Below, in pieces: positions 51,267-59,768 of a stretch of DNA of 64,000 bases. Under the pieces are notes generated by a model. It made no database searches. It worked only from the letters and a program-made list of their open reading frames with translations, and had not been told where the DNA came from. The translations under genes and the position numbers were made by a program. This DNA is from CAYJBH01 sp964368625 (lineage in GTDB: Bacteria > Bacillota > Clostridia > Oscillospirales > Ruminococcaceae), in NCBI GenBank assembly GCA_964368625.1, contig CAYJBH010000012.1:6622-70621 (forward strand), read 5' to 3'. Each line of letters begins with the position of its first letter. The first letter of the stretch is position 1.

Positions 51267-52967
51267 CTATTTTAACTGGGAGGCATAGTTGCCAAACACC
51301 GGAGTGTTATTTACAGGATATAAAGATGGATAATAGCTGAACTCTGCTCCTTCATACGGAGCGCTCACCACCTCAACGTCGTTATACATCTCACTTATAT
51401 TGCACCGTAGATACAAAACACTACCTGTCGTTTCGTAAAGAAGATCTCCTCTAACATTCTCAGCCGAATTTTCATATATCTTCATTGGAGCACCCCAGCT
51501 GTTTACGATAAGGTAGTACTCATTGCCACCCTCTGTTGAGAAAAATTCTATGCTGTTTTGTTCCTCCTCAGTTAGTGCGGTAAACACAGGGATTTCATAA
51601 CCAAAAGCATCAAATATTTCCTGTTCATACCCAACAAATAACACATGGTAGAGGTCATCGTATTGTCCGAGATGATTACTATCAAAAGTTGAATCTAATA
51701 CAACCTGTGTATCAGATATTTTATCAACAATATGCCACTGCATGTGCGGTTGACCATACTGTCCCTGATATTGCACTACCTCCATATCGATAACCGACTG
51801 TCGCTTTGTGGATATGATGCAAGGGTTTTGCAGCTGTGAAACATCGGTATTTTGTGCAATAGATTCGGCCAAGGCAATTGAGTCAATGCCTGCTTCCTCT
51901 ATATACATTGGATTTATGTTTTCTAAAATTGCGCCCGGCAGGTATGATCCTCTCTCATACATATCGATGACATAATCAGCCTCTTCCTCACTATTGGTAA
52001 TTCGCAACAACTCATCATAATCACGAAGTACTTTTGCCTTTTCAAAATCCACAATGGCAATCTCTTCGTAAGTTTGGGGATGTTCTTCTATTATAACAAA
52101 TGCACCATTATTAAATACTGCCGACTCTCCAACACTGTTCCCTCTAGGGTAATCTTCAAGAAATGCCTTCGTTTTTTCGGTTACCTCTTCATAGCTAGTG
52201 GGGAATCCTACACCCACTATTGTATGCGACTCGGTATTAGAGTTCCATTGTTGCATCTCATTCTCAAAGATTTCATTTGATACCTGGTTGCTGTCTACAT
52301 AGTAGCTGGTTGGGTGATACATAGCATTCTCGTATTCATAACTCGTCTCAAATATTTTAGCAACGCTAAAGTATCCTTCACTATACTCCCATAGTATCTG
52401 CTCATAAACTTCACCGGTGAAGTTTGAGGTTACTAGATAGTTTTTTCCATTTGCAGCTGCATATTCAACGTTAAACTGCATCCCTTCTTCGCCATAGAAT
52501 GAAAGGCTAAATTTCTGAACAAAACTAGCACCACCGTCATCATCAATAGTGTATACCATCACCGTAGGATTATAATATCCACCTATAAAGTCCTCGTGGT
52601 TTATATCTAGATGTTCATCGTTAGGATATTCACCATATTCTCCGTTAAACACCCTAGCTACAATTAGCTCTAAAGTCTCATCGTTGTTTAGGTCTATAAG
52701 GTTCGCATATAAGGTTCCGTTACCTTCCCCTGACCCAGGTATTGTTAACGCCTTTTCATATGCATATAATAATGATGAGTAAACTCCATAACCAAAAACC
52801 TTATCAGCTTCCGGTTCATCAGTACTATCATCACCACCCTGCTCTATCGGGCTAATATTTACTAAGTCTTCTTCGAGTGCATCTCTAAACCCAGAGCCAG
52901 CTGAGCAGGAGTAAAACATCATCGTTATAACAAGAGGGAATATAACTGCAACATTTAGCTTTCTCAT
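51267..52967 (-). CDS. Predicted lipoprotein of unknown function with FG-GAP-like segment
   Basis: A 566-residue secreted protein. A signal peptide ending in a lipobox MFYSCSAG (Cys about 20) indicates membrane attachment. A repeat-like segment ANLIDLNNDETLELIVARV (about residues 87-105) resembles the calcium-binding or beta-propeller unit found in many clostridial surface lipoproteins. The remainder is unrecognised and rich in Asn, Glu and Tyr. The start at 52967 is preferred over 53003 because GGGAAGA lies upstream and the overlap with the upstream gene disappears. It ends a run of minus-strand genes whose products appear envelope-linked. Confidence 0.6.
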   Translation of the reverse strand: MRKLNVAVIFPLVITMMFYSCSAGSGFRDALEEDLVNISPIEQGGDDSTDEPEADKVFGYGVYSSLLYAYEKALTIPGSGEGNGTLYANLIDLNNDETLELIVARVFNGEYGEYPNDEHLDINHEDFIGGYYNPTVMVYTIDDDGGASFVQKFSLSFYGEEGMQFNVEYAAANGKNYLVTSNFTGEVYEQILWEYSEGYFSVAKIFETSYEYENAMYHPTSYYVDSNQVSNEIFENEMQQWNSNTESHTIVGVGFPTSYEEVTEKTKAFLEDYPRGNSVGESAVFNNGAFVIIEEHPQTYEEIAIVDFEKAKVLRDYDELLRITNSEEEADYVIDMYERGSYLPGAILENINPMYIEEAGIDSIALAESIAQNTDVSQLQNPCIISTKRQSVIDMEVVQYQGQYGQPHMQWHIVDKISDTQVVLDSTFDSNHLGQYDDLYHVLFVGYEQEIFDAFGYEIPVFTALTEEEQNSIEFFSTEGGNEYYLIVNSWGAPMKIYENSAENVRGDLLYETTGSVLYLRCNISEMYNDVEVVSAPYEGAEFSYYPSLYPVNNTPVFGNYASQLK

Positions 52968-52981
52968 AACATCTTCCCTAT

Positions 52982-53701
52982 TTAATAACAGGCGCCTGCG
53001 CAATACTCACAGCAACCTGTTGAGTCCGGCATTGTAGTTGCATGGCAGTTGGGGCAGGTTATGGCCGCTTTTGGCACATTTGCTGCAACAACCTCATCTC
53101 TAACCTGCTCTCTAATGTCGGTTAAAATTCTTTCTATCTCCTCGGCATCCTTCTTTGCCTCACTATACTCTCTACTAAATTTGCTATCAATAGCCCTATC
53201 ATTAATATCAAAGCTTATGTCATCGAACCACGGAGAGTTAATGTATATCTTCATATTAAAGTCGTAGCTATAATCATATCTTCTTGGAGTATAGCTCTCT
53301 CTTTTACCGTCTCTACCCTCTCGATATATTTCGGTTCTACGCTCTTTAATATCAAGGTTACAGCCGGTTACCTGAGAAAACGAAATAATGTCCGGATTAT
53401 TTTCGCGCCAATTTTTCGTTCTAGAAAACAACCACGTTTGATTATCTTCGTCTATACAGATAAGATTTTTTCCACCAATAACCTTGGTAGGACTAAAATT
53501 TTGAACCAGTTTCTTGTTTTCTTCTCGGTAGGAAAGCTGTGCCTTAATTTCCTCTACTGTAGAATTTCTTCGATCGTCAAAGAAAGGGGATAGTAGTTTT
53601 GCACAGTCTTTACAAAGGTTGCCGTCCTCTAACTTTCGATTCCCCAGTAAACCTATTTTATCGCCACAAACATCGCAATATTTTTTATCGAATAACCCCA
53701 T
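52982..53701 (-). CDS. DUF4428-type zinc-ribbon protein
   Basis: A 239-residue cytoplasmic protein. The N-terminus CDVCGDKIGLLGNRKLEDG and LCKDC (about residues 8-38) is a treble-clef-like zinc site of the DUF4428 kind. The middle has a basic segment with RREIYREGRDGKRESYTPRR-like composition and then a beta-rich region. A second zinc ribbon at the C-terminus has CPNC and CEYC pairs (about 219-236). Function is unknown; similar proteins occur in Firmicutes near zinc-ribbon membrane proteins. It lies just upstream of the lipoprotein gene and shares its strand. Confidence 0.65.
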   Translation of the reverse strand: MGLFDKKYCDVCGDKIGLLGNRKLEDGNLCKDCAKLLSPFFDDRRNSTVEEIKAQLSYREENKKLVQNFSPTKVIGGKNLICIDEDNQTWLFSRTKNWRENNPDIISFSQVTGCNLDIKERRTEIYREGRDGKRESYTPRRYDYSYDFNMKIYINSPWFDDISFDINDRAIDSKFSREYSEAKKDAEEIERILTDIREQVRDEVVAANVPKAAITCPNCHATTMPDSTGCCEYCAGACY

Positions 53702-53782
53702 AATTCTATCCTTTCCTAACTATACCACTCGTACCCTCGAAACCATATATTCAGTATTGAAAAAAACTATTATATCTTAGCG

Positions 53783-55600
53783 TTAGTAATCAATCTGGCT
53801 TAGGTTGTATGTCATAGTAAATGATTCACCACCGTAACTATAATAATAAGTAGCAGATAATATACCATTAACAAGCGTTGGTGAATAATGAATTTCGGCT
53901 TCGGCTTCAAATGGAACTACATATTCGAGATTGTTATCGCCATACTTTAATCCATCAATATTAATCCATGCATAGTCGTCAACTATTGGGAAGAAGGTGC
54001 TATCTCCCATTTCGCAGTTAAAGGATATAACCACAGATGAATAGCTTTCGTAGGAATGCCCTTCTATATATAATTCAAAGTATGGAACACCATCAGCGTC
54101 ATAATTTACATAGGCATAACTTTCATATACTCCTTCAATATAGTTGGCATCTCCTTGGTAGTCAGAAATAACCAACTCGCCATACCATTCAGTTGGAAGA
54201 CCAATTGTATCTACATAGATTGTCTGCTCGCTTCCAAGTCCAGGAGGAGTAAACCCGGCTGTAGTATTTTCACCTTCGGATGAAGTGCTGCCATCACCAT
54301 CCCGTTCCTGGCTTGTACTATAGACGAAGGTGACATCCATTCCTTGGGTACTGTATGTTATTGTGTTACCTTCAGCAACAAGAATAAAAGGATCACCGTT
54401 AACCATAAAGGTCATTGTTTGTGGATCGAAATCAAGAGGAGGACTTAATTCTCCAAACAGCTTCATCTCGAGAGAGCTATCATCTATAAAATATATGTAG
54501 TCATCCTGCATACCATAAACAATTAACTCTTCAGCCGTAACTTCTTCGCCATCAATTTTTACGGCTGAAATGTCGTACCTGCCTATTAATTGACCATCCA
54601 AGGGCACTTCGCCCTGGGTGTTCTCTGAATTATTATCGGCAGTGCCGGCTGCAGAAGGCACTTCTGTCCCCTCTTTGTAAAAGATAATGTCCATTCCAAG
54701 ATCTAACAAATTAACTAACTTAAGCTCATTACCAATCAGTGTTCCTGCAAACTCATCCGTTCCATCTATTAGGGTGAAAGTTGTTCCATCCAGTTCCCAC
54801 TTTGCACCATACTCTAAGCCGTTGTAAAACAAGGTGCATTTACCGCCATCATTAAGCTCGATATTTATTCCTTCCGGCGATATATCTTCAACGTTAATAT
54901 CCAGTCCCATCATGCTTGCTTTTGTTCCTATCCACATCCCTGCATTTGGATCATCTGAGGAACCAGCAAAAAGCTTAGGGATAAATATTATTGCAAGAAT
55001 AATTGCTACTATTGCAACTAAGCCTATCCCACCAAAAATAAAAATTTTGTTGTCGATTGGTCTTTTTGCAGTCGTTACTCCGCCATACTGGGGTTGAGGC
55101 GCTCCCATCGGCATTCCCGGTTGGTTTGGCGGCATTGGTGCACCGCTCATCGGCATTCCCGGCTGGTTTGGCGGCATTGGTCTACCGCCCATCGGCATCC
55201 CCGGCTGATTTGGCGACATTGGTGCACCGCCCATCGGCACCCCCGGCTGGTTTGGCGACATTGGTTCACCGCCCATCGGTGTTCCCGGTTGTATAGAACT
55301 CTCTTTTTGCGCACTACCAAGGTCGGAAACAGGCGCCATTGCTGCCTCAGGAGCTACATTCTTGTCACCCTGCGAACCTTTATAGGTATCCGGAGCGCTT
55401 CCGTAGGTAGACGGAGAGCTGCCATATGTAGTTTTAGCATCTCCAAATTTTGGCGTTTCGCTATCCATTTCCGATGCTTTAAGTATATCATTCGGTTTAG
55501 ATGTTTCAGCTGATTCCGGTATTTCAACCTTAACGCCGCAATTATCGCAGAATTTCACAAAATCCGGCAACTCGGTTCCACACCTATTACATTTAATCAT
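53783..55600 (-). CDS. Zinc-ribbon membrane protein with proline-rich tandem repeats
   Basis: A 605-residue protein. An N-terminal zinc ribbon (Cys4, Cys7, Cys18, Cys21) is followed by a Ser/Thr/Gly-rich linker and about four and a half copies of a 14-residue repeat of the form PGMPMGGAPMPPNQ (residues about 105-168). A single transmembrane segment (about 186-210) leads to an extracytoplasmic beta-rich region of almost 400 residues, with two sections resembling a DUF5640-like fold (GGKCTLFYNGLEYGAKWELDG and related). The layout suggests a cytoplasmic sensor or binding head linked to a surface domain. I do not know its function. The DNA repeat unit is 42 bp. Confidence 0.65.
   Translation of the reverse strand: MIKCNRCGTELPDFVKFCDNCGVKVEIPESAETSKPNDILKASEMDSETPKFGDAKTTYGSSPSTYGSAPDTYKGSQGDKNVAPEAAMAPVSDLGSAQKESSIQPGTPMGGEPMSPNQPGVPMGGAPMSPNQPGMPMGGRPMPPNQPGMPMSGAPMPPNQPGMPMGAPQPQYGGVTTAKRPIDNKIFIFGGIGLVAIVAIILAIIFIPKLFAGSSDDPNAGMWIGTKASMMGLDINVEDISPEGINIELNDGGKCTLFYNGLEYGAKWELDGTTFTLIDGTDEFAGTLIGNELKLVNLLDLGMDIIFYKEGTEVPSAAGTADNNSENTQGEVPLDGQLIGRYDISAVKIDGEEVTAEELIVYGMQDDYIYFIDDSSLEMKLFGELSPPLDFDPQTMTFMVNGDPFILVAEGNTITYSTQGMDVTFVYSTSQERDGDGSTSSEGENTTAGFTPPGLGSEQTIYVDTIGLPTEWYGELVISDYQGDANYIEGVYESYAYVNYDADGVPYFELYIEGHSYESYSSVVISFNCEMGDSTFFPIVDDYAWINIDGLKYGDNNLEYVVPFEAEAEIHYSPTLVNGILSATYYYSYGGESFTMTYNLSQIDY
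55097..55288 (-). repeat. 42-bp in-frame tandem repeats encoding a proline/methionine-rich linker
   Basis: About four and a half near-identical 42-bp units inside the zinc-ribbon membrane protein gene. Each encodes 14 residues, so gain or loss of units keeps the frame and would change the linker length. Confidence 0.9.
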
Positions 55601-55638
55601 ATAATACCTCCATTATATTATTTAAAATAAAACTTATT

Positions 55639-56025
55639 CTATAAAGTTACAATTGCATCTACAAGATAATTCAGTCCTGAACTTTCATAAAAAAATGCAT
55701 CAATTTCTCCGTTTGCCTTCTGCCTTTTCACCAGTTCAGCAGTTTCCGGATAGTTTTCATCATCTACAAGTATTGCTACCTTGCTTTTTGAGAGCGATTT
55801 TTTCATCTCATGAATTCTATCACTCCATTCCGCTAGGGTATTGGGGCAAGATCCCTTTACTTCAACAACAACTATGTCAGGTTTGTATACTTCTGCGGCA
55901 CTAACAAAGAGTTTGGTGTTGCGCTCTTGAACTATTCTTCCCTCTTCGCTCTTTTTTCGAAGCACACTAACTATTCCATCCGATACCAACCCGTTGCGAA
56001 TTGATAACAATATTGTTTTATTCAA
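55639..56025 (-). CDS. Degenerate receiver-like (CheY-fold) protein
   Basis: A 128-residue protein with the alpha/beta alternation of a response-regulator receiver. At the position of the phospho-accepting aspartate the third strand reads PDIVVVEV (Glu in place of Asp), the N-terminal acidic pair is missing, and the Lys of the fifth strand is not recognisable, so phosphorylation in the normal way is unlikely. It has no output domain. The TTG start at 56025 is favoured by GGGGGTGA 5 bp upstream; GTG at 56034 lies inside that site. It lies between the DUF975 and zinc-ribbon genes. Role unknown. Confidence 0.55.
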   Translation of the reverse strand: MNKTILLSIRNGLVSDGIVSVLRKKSEEGRIVQERNTKLFVSAAEVYKPDIVVVEVKGSCPNTLAEWSDRIHEMKKSLSKSKVAILVDDENYPETAELVKRQKANGEIDAFFYESSGLNYLVDAIVTL

Positions 56026-56044
56026 GACTATCACCCCCTAAAAT

Positions 56045-56076
56045 AAAATAACAACACCTTATTGTGTTGTTATTTT
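56045..56076 (-). terminator. Terminator downstream of the DUF975 gene
   Basis: A 13-bp perfect stem (AAAATAACAACAC paired with GTGTTGTTATTTT) with a short loop; on the minus strand it is followed by TATTTTAGGG. Confidence 0.75.
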
Positions 56077-56154
56077 AGCACAAATATATTATTATCACCC
56101 CATACATTTGTACAGTTATAAGAGGTTTTAAAGTATGAAGTAGCTTTTCACAGC

Positions 56155-57276
56155 TTAATCGCTGCCATCTCCGCCACTATCACCACCGCCGTCGCTACTG
56201 TCTGCATTACTATAGCTATCACTGCTATCACTGCTATCACTGCTATCATATGTGTTGTTCTGCTGTTGGTAGCTCTGGGTATAGGAATCGGTATATTCCT
56301 GACCTTGATTATCTAACATTACTGTTTTATCATCCTGCTGTTGGTAGTATTGCTGGTTCGGTTGCTGATAGTATTGCTGGTTCTGCTGTTGATAATACTG
56401 TTGATTAGGGTCGGTATATTGTCCATAGGGTTGCTGATAACCCCCGTCTATTTCTCCGTTCTCGGTCTGGTTGGGCTGTTGTTGCCAACCCTGTTGTGCG
56501 GGGTCGTTATACGGTTGATATTGCTGATTGTAATTATCTGGTGTAGGGTATGGAGTTGGGTTATTGTTATAACCGTTACTGTAGCCGTTACTGTAGCCGT
56601 TACTGTAGCCGTTGTTATTTCCATAGTTATATCCATAATTATTCGGCTGTGTATTGTATCCATACTGTGGTTCAGGGGCTTTTATCTTATTATAGAATAT
56701 TGCCAATGTTGTCTGCATATATGGGAAAACATATATTGAGGCGATTCCAAGAGTTATGCCAACCAACAAACTCCATCCAATGAACGAAAGAATAAGAACA
56801 AAGTAATCTAACTTGCGGCCCTTCATCATCTGCTTGCTTTCGTCAATAGCCTCAAAGATACCCTTATTAGGATTTTCTGCCATAATATAAAAAGCCATGG
56901 AATAAGATATCCCCTTAATAATTCCCGGAACAACAAACAAGAGGCTCCAAAGAAAGGTAAAAAGTCCTACCATAAAGGAGAGTCCGAAAGCCTTGTGAAA
57001 GATGTTTAATCTCTCAAACAATACTCTTGGTTCCGGTTCTACGCCTTTTAACAAATTAAGATAAATCAGAAGTGTTCCTAATGTTATCGATGATGTAACA
57101 CCAATTAGTGCAAACGACACCACTAAACCCACCAACGGTATTGCACTAACAACAAAATTAATACTGCTTATTGCAATCGATATTGCAAAAACGATTAGTG
57201 AAATTAAAAACAGCCGACCTATGTTCCCTCTTATATAACCCTTTGCCATTTCCTTGATTTCTCTACGTGTAAACAA
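56155..57276 (-). CDS. DUF975 membrane protein with prion-like Gln/Asn/Tyr-rich tail
   Basis: A 373-residue protein. Residues about 1-210 match DUF975: FTRREIKEMAKGYIRGNIGR at the start, about five transmembrane segments, and ENPNKGIFEAIDESKQMMKGRK (about 133-154). The final 160 residues are low-complexity: YNYGNNNGYSNGYSNGYSNGYN, then many QQYYQQ units, ending in Ser/Asp/Gly repeats. The TTG start at 57276 is fixed by GGAGG 8 bp upstream and by a promoter whose -10 box lies at 57307, which excludes the upstream ATG. Function of DUF975 is unknown. Tandem 12-bp and 9-bp DNA repeats underlie the tail. Confidence 0.75.
   Translation of the reverse strand: MFTRREIKEMAKGYIRGNIGRLFLISLIVFAISIAISSINFVVSAIPLVGLVVSFALIGVTSSITLGTLLIYLNLLKGVEPEPRVLFERLNIFHKAFGLSFMVGLFTFLWSLLFVVPGIIKGISYSMAFYIMAENPNKGIFEAIDESKQMMKGRKLDYFVLILSFIGWSLLVGITLGIASIYVFPYMQTTLAIFYNKIKAPEPQYGYNTQPNNYGYNYGNNNGYSNGYSNGYSNGYNNNPTPYPTPDNYNQQYQPYNDPAQQGWQQQPNQTENGEIDGGYQQPYGQYTDPNQQYYQQQNQQYYQQPNQQYYQQQDDKTVMLDNQGQEYTDSYTQSYQQQNNTYDSSDSSDSSDSYSNADSSDGGGDSGGDGSD
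56218..56613 (-). repeat. Short in-frame tandem repeats in the DUF975 gene tail
   Basis: Includes a 12-bp unit repeated about three and a half times (56573-56613, encoding SNGY) and a unit built on ACTGCTATC repeated at 56218-56250 (encoding the SDS run). Both unit lengths keep the reading frame, so copy-number change would alter only tail length. Confidence 0.85.
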
Positions 57277-57306
57277 AATAATTTCCTCCAAATATTGTAT
57301 AACCAT

Positions 57307-57334
57307 ATTATATCACAAAACCAACAATTTGCAA
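57307..57334 (-). promoter_or_regulatory. Promoter of the DUF975 gene
   Basis: On the minus strand TTGCAA (57329-57334) and TATAAT (57307-57312) are 16 bp apart. Confidence 0.65.
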
Positions 57335-57335
57335 C

Positions 57336-57373
57336 AATAAACAACAGAACAAAATAGTGTCCTGTTGTTTATT
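57336..57373 (-). terminator. Terminator-like hairpin of the DUF4097 operon
   Basis: A 12-bp perfect stem (AATAAACAACAG paired with CTGTTGTTTATT) with a 14-nt loop immediately after the last DUF4097 gene. It has no clear T-tract. Confidence 0.6.
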
Positions 57374-57375
57374 AA

Positions 57376-58152
57376 CTAATATATGTTTTCCAATACCTTT
57401 ATAGAACCACAGATGGTTGAAGCTATTATCTTTAATGGCTGATTAAAACGTTTCTTTTCTTTTTGATTATCTTGTATAACCTGCTCCATCTCGATATTGC
57501 CCGAAAGCGTATTATAGTCGAAATCGCAGTCCGCACCGACGGGAATAGCAATTTTTATATTGCTGTTTATGCTTTTTGCTGTTAGCAATTCACTTTTAGC
57601 ATCGCAAAGCGTGCTTATTTTCCCGCTTACCGAGTTTATGTTTTGATATAAAAATGGGGCTTCTATCTTAACCGAACCACCTGCAGTACTTACACTAAGG
57701 CTATCCCCACCCTGTTTCACCCTAATTTTACCGCTAACGTTACTAAGTTTAGTTTCACCAATCGTAGGTGCATTTAGCGTTATATCGCCGGTAGCGCTGG
57801 CAAGCTCATACTCCATAGCAAATCCGAACGGGACCTCTAGTGCAACCTCACCGTGAACCGACAACACCGATATTCCGGATACATCGCCCTGCTTAAAATA
57901 CAGCGTTCCGTTATCGGTAAAAATCTTGTTATCCGCAACCTTATCAAGGTTCTCACGTTCTATCTCAACATAATCAACCATGCATACATCATCACGCATG
58001 GTTTCCGTTACCGTTACCGACAACGAACTGCTACGAACAACAATCTTTTTTATGTTAATAAATGTGTATATGCTTTTTTTGGAAACTTTCTTTTCCTTTT
58101 CCTTTTCCTTTTTTTGCTTAGTAGATGACCTAACCACATTGCGAGTGATCAT
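57376..58152 (-). CDS. DUF4097-family beta-helix protein without membrane anchor
   Basis: A 258-residue protein. An N-terminal Lys/Glu-rich stretch (STKQKKEKEKEKKVSKKS, about residues 9-26) replaces the usual transmembrane anchor. Residues about 60-255 show the DUF4097 pattern of short repeated strands (ASATGDITLNA, LSNVSGKIRVKQGG, NSVSGKIS, NTLSGNIEM), predicted to form a beta-solenoid sometimes called a putative adhesin. The start at 58152 is set by GGAGG 7 bp before the ATG. It is the last gene of the padR operon and a paralogue of the gene just upstream. Confidence 0.75.
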   Translation of the reverse strand: MITRNVVRSSTKQKKEKEKEKKVSKKSIYTFINIKKIVVRSSSLSVTVTETMRDDVCMVDYVEIERENLDKVADNKIFTDNGTLYFKQGDVSGISVLSVHGEVALEVPFGFAMEYELASATGDITLNAPTIGETKLSNVSGKIRVKQGGDSLSVSTAGGSVKIEAPFLYQNINSVSGKISTLCDAKSELLTAKSINSNIKIAIPVGADCDFDYNTLSGNIEMEQVIQDNQKEKKRFNQPLKIIASTICGSIKVLENIY

Positions 58153-58240
58153 AACACCACCTCCGCTCAAACACATTTTAATTTTAACACACAAATACGA
58201 TAATGTAAAGAACTTTAGTTATTATAATTGTTTTCGTATA

Positions 58241-59095
58241 TCAATTATCTACAATTGCTGCAGACCCACTTACTCCGTTTATCTCTATTTCCAGCGTAAC
58301 CCCTGAAGGTTCTGCATCGTTTCCCCCGGTATAGCTATCTCTTATATCTCCCGATACGGCATCATGAGTAACGCTGTACACCACACCTTCAAAGAGGGCA
58401 ACAGTAACATCTCCGTTTACATAATCAATATCTATCTCATCACAATAAACATCCGCAACTGTTTCTATGTCGCTATTTATCGATTTAATTAGCTGTGTGT
58501 TAAATGAAGAACCTATGTCTATATCTCCATTAACGCTCTCAATCTTAAGGTTATCGCCCCCCTGCTTAATCTTAATATCTCCATTTACATTTTCAATTTT
58601 CAGCAACTCGCTTGACGGAGCATCAATATTTATTCCTCCAGTTACCGAACTTATTTCATAAACAAGCTCTACGCCCTCGGGAACTTCAATAATAACCTCA
58701 CCCGTCACTTCATAGTTAAAGTTTATGCCAAAACTTAGCCATTTAGGATAACCCTGCTCAAAATATAGTGTATTTTCGCTTACAAGATATTTATTTTCAT
58801 CTATCCTATTTGCAAACATACCGACAATCTTTGTGTTGTCGATAAGTAAAACATCGTCTCTTTGCTCCTCTACTATCGCTAAAGGTATCGAATGGCCGTA
58901 AAAAACAATCTTTTCTATCCCTTCAAATGTTTGTTCTTGTTCTGTTGGAGTACCGCCCTCCAGATTACTTTTAAAACCTAAACTTGATAAGCTGATTGAA
59001 TAACCAAAAATTAATGTAACAGCAATGCCACATATAACTATCAATGTAAGCACCAATACAATTAGCTTAACTACAAGCCAATTCTTTTTACTCAT
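58241..59095 (-). CDS. DUF4097-family membrane-anchored protein
   Basis: A 284-residue protein with one N-terminal transmembrane segment (LVVKLIVLVLTLIVICGIAV, about residues 7-26) and a large presumably extracytoplasmic beta-solenoid domain. The repeats ISSVTGGINIDAPS, IENVNGDIKIKQGG, IESVNGDIDIGSS and IDYVNGDVTVAL mark DUF4097. It overlaps the upstream HAAS gene by 8 bp, showing translational coupling. In many Firmicutes the trio PadR, HAAS and DUF4097 forms a conserved envelope-stress-like module of unclear role. Confidence 0.82.
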   Translation of the reverse strand: MSKKNWLVVKLIVLVLTLIVICGIAVTLIFGYSISLSSLGFKSNLEGGTPTEQEQTFEGIEKIVFYGHSIPLAIVEEQRDDVLLIDNTKIVGMFANRIDENKYLVSENTLYFEQGYPKWLSFGINFNYEVTGEVIIEVPEGVELVYEISSVTGGINIDAPSSELLKIENVNGDIKIKQGGDNLKIESVNGDIDIGSSFNTQLIKSINSDIETVADVYCDEIDIDYVNGDVTVALFEGVVYSVTHDAVSGDIRDSYTGGNDAEPSGVTLEIEINGVSGSAAIVDN

Positions 59096-59768
59096 TAGTT
59101 TCTCCTATCTCATATATTGTATTAATTATGCTGGATATAATTCCCGCTATCGGCCAAATTATCCAGCTTATATGCCAGTTCTGAAAGCTAAAGCTAACAC
59201 CAAGGTATAGCAACAAAACTACCGACCAATAAACCGACATCACCGACCTAAACACCTTTTGCCTTTTAGTTTCGTTTTTGCGAGACTCAATTTCCTCTTC
59301 TCGGTTAAAATCTTTAAATTCGCTCGGCATCGACATATTTGTATATATAAGTAACGCGGTAGCAATCCCAGCAACGGTAAACATAGAAATTACCCCCAGT
59401 ATGCCTAAAAAATCTTCAATCACTCCTCCTACGAACATTCCGCTTCCTGCAAGCGTTAACATCGAAATTAAAGCTATTACATATAACCCTACTGCTATCG
59501 CAGTATTTCTCGCCTTTCGCTCTCTGTATTTCTTTGCATCGGTTACAAAGTTAGTGTCCGGCTTAACGCTTTCCAAAAGCTCGTCGATATCGCCCATCCC
59601 ACTAACAGCTAAGCTGTATGCCTGGGTTTCGCTTTTCCCTTCGTTAATATAATCGTCAAACCTATCCGAGAGATTACCAAGCAATTCCTCTTTAAGTTCA
59701 ACCGCTCTTTTGGTTTTGGGTATGTCAGAAAACAACACCTCAACATAGTTTCTAATCTTATTGTTCAT
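59088..59768 (-). CDS. HAAS-domain (DUF1700-type) membrane protein
   Basis: A 226-residue protein. The N-terminal 75 residues form a HAAS signalling domain (VEVLFSDIPKTKRAVELKEE, then SLAVSGMGDIDELLES). Four transmembrane segments follow (about residues 88-108, 115-138, 170-190 and 197-217). HAAS proteins pair with PadR regulators and probably act as membrane-bound partners. The start at 59768 lies inside the end of padR (11-bp overlap) behind GGAGA. Downstream it overlaps the DUF4097 gene. Confidence 0.83.
   Translation of the reverse strand: MNNKIRNYVEVLFSDIPKTKRAVELKEELLGNLSDRFDDYINEGKSETQAYSLAVSGMGDIDELLESVKPDTNFVTDAKKYRERKARNTAIAVGLYVIALISMLTLAGSGMFVGGVIEDFLGILGVISMFTVAGIATALLIYTNMSMPSEFKDFNREEEIESRKNETKRQKVFRSVMSVYWSVVLLLYLGVSFSFQNWHISWIIWPIAGIISSIINTIYEIGETNE

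Noticed and set aside
55057..55513. Plus-strand open frames rich in His, Trp and Arg repeats
   Set aside because: They are the antisense reading of the 42-bp proline-rich repeat in the zinc-ribbon membrane protein gene.
57277..57306. Upstream ATG start for the DUF975 protein
   Set aside because: It lies at the expected transcription start (-10 box at 57307-57312); GGAGG and the family N-terminus favour TTG 57276.
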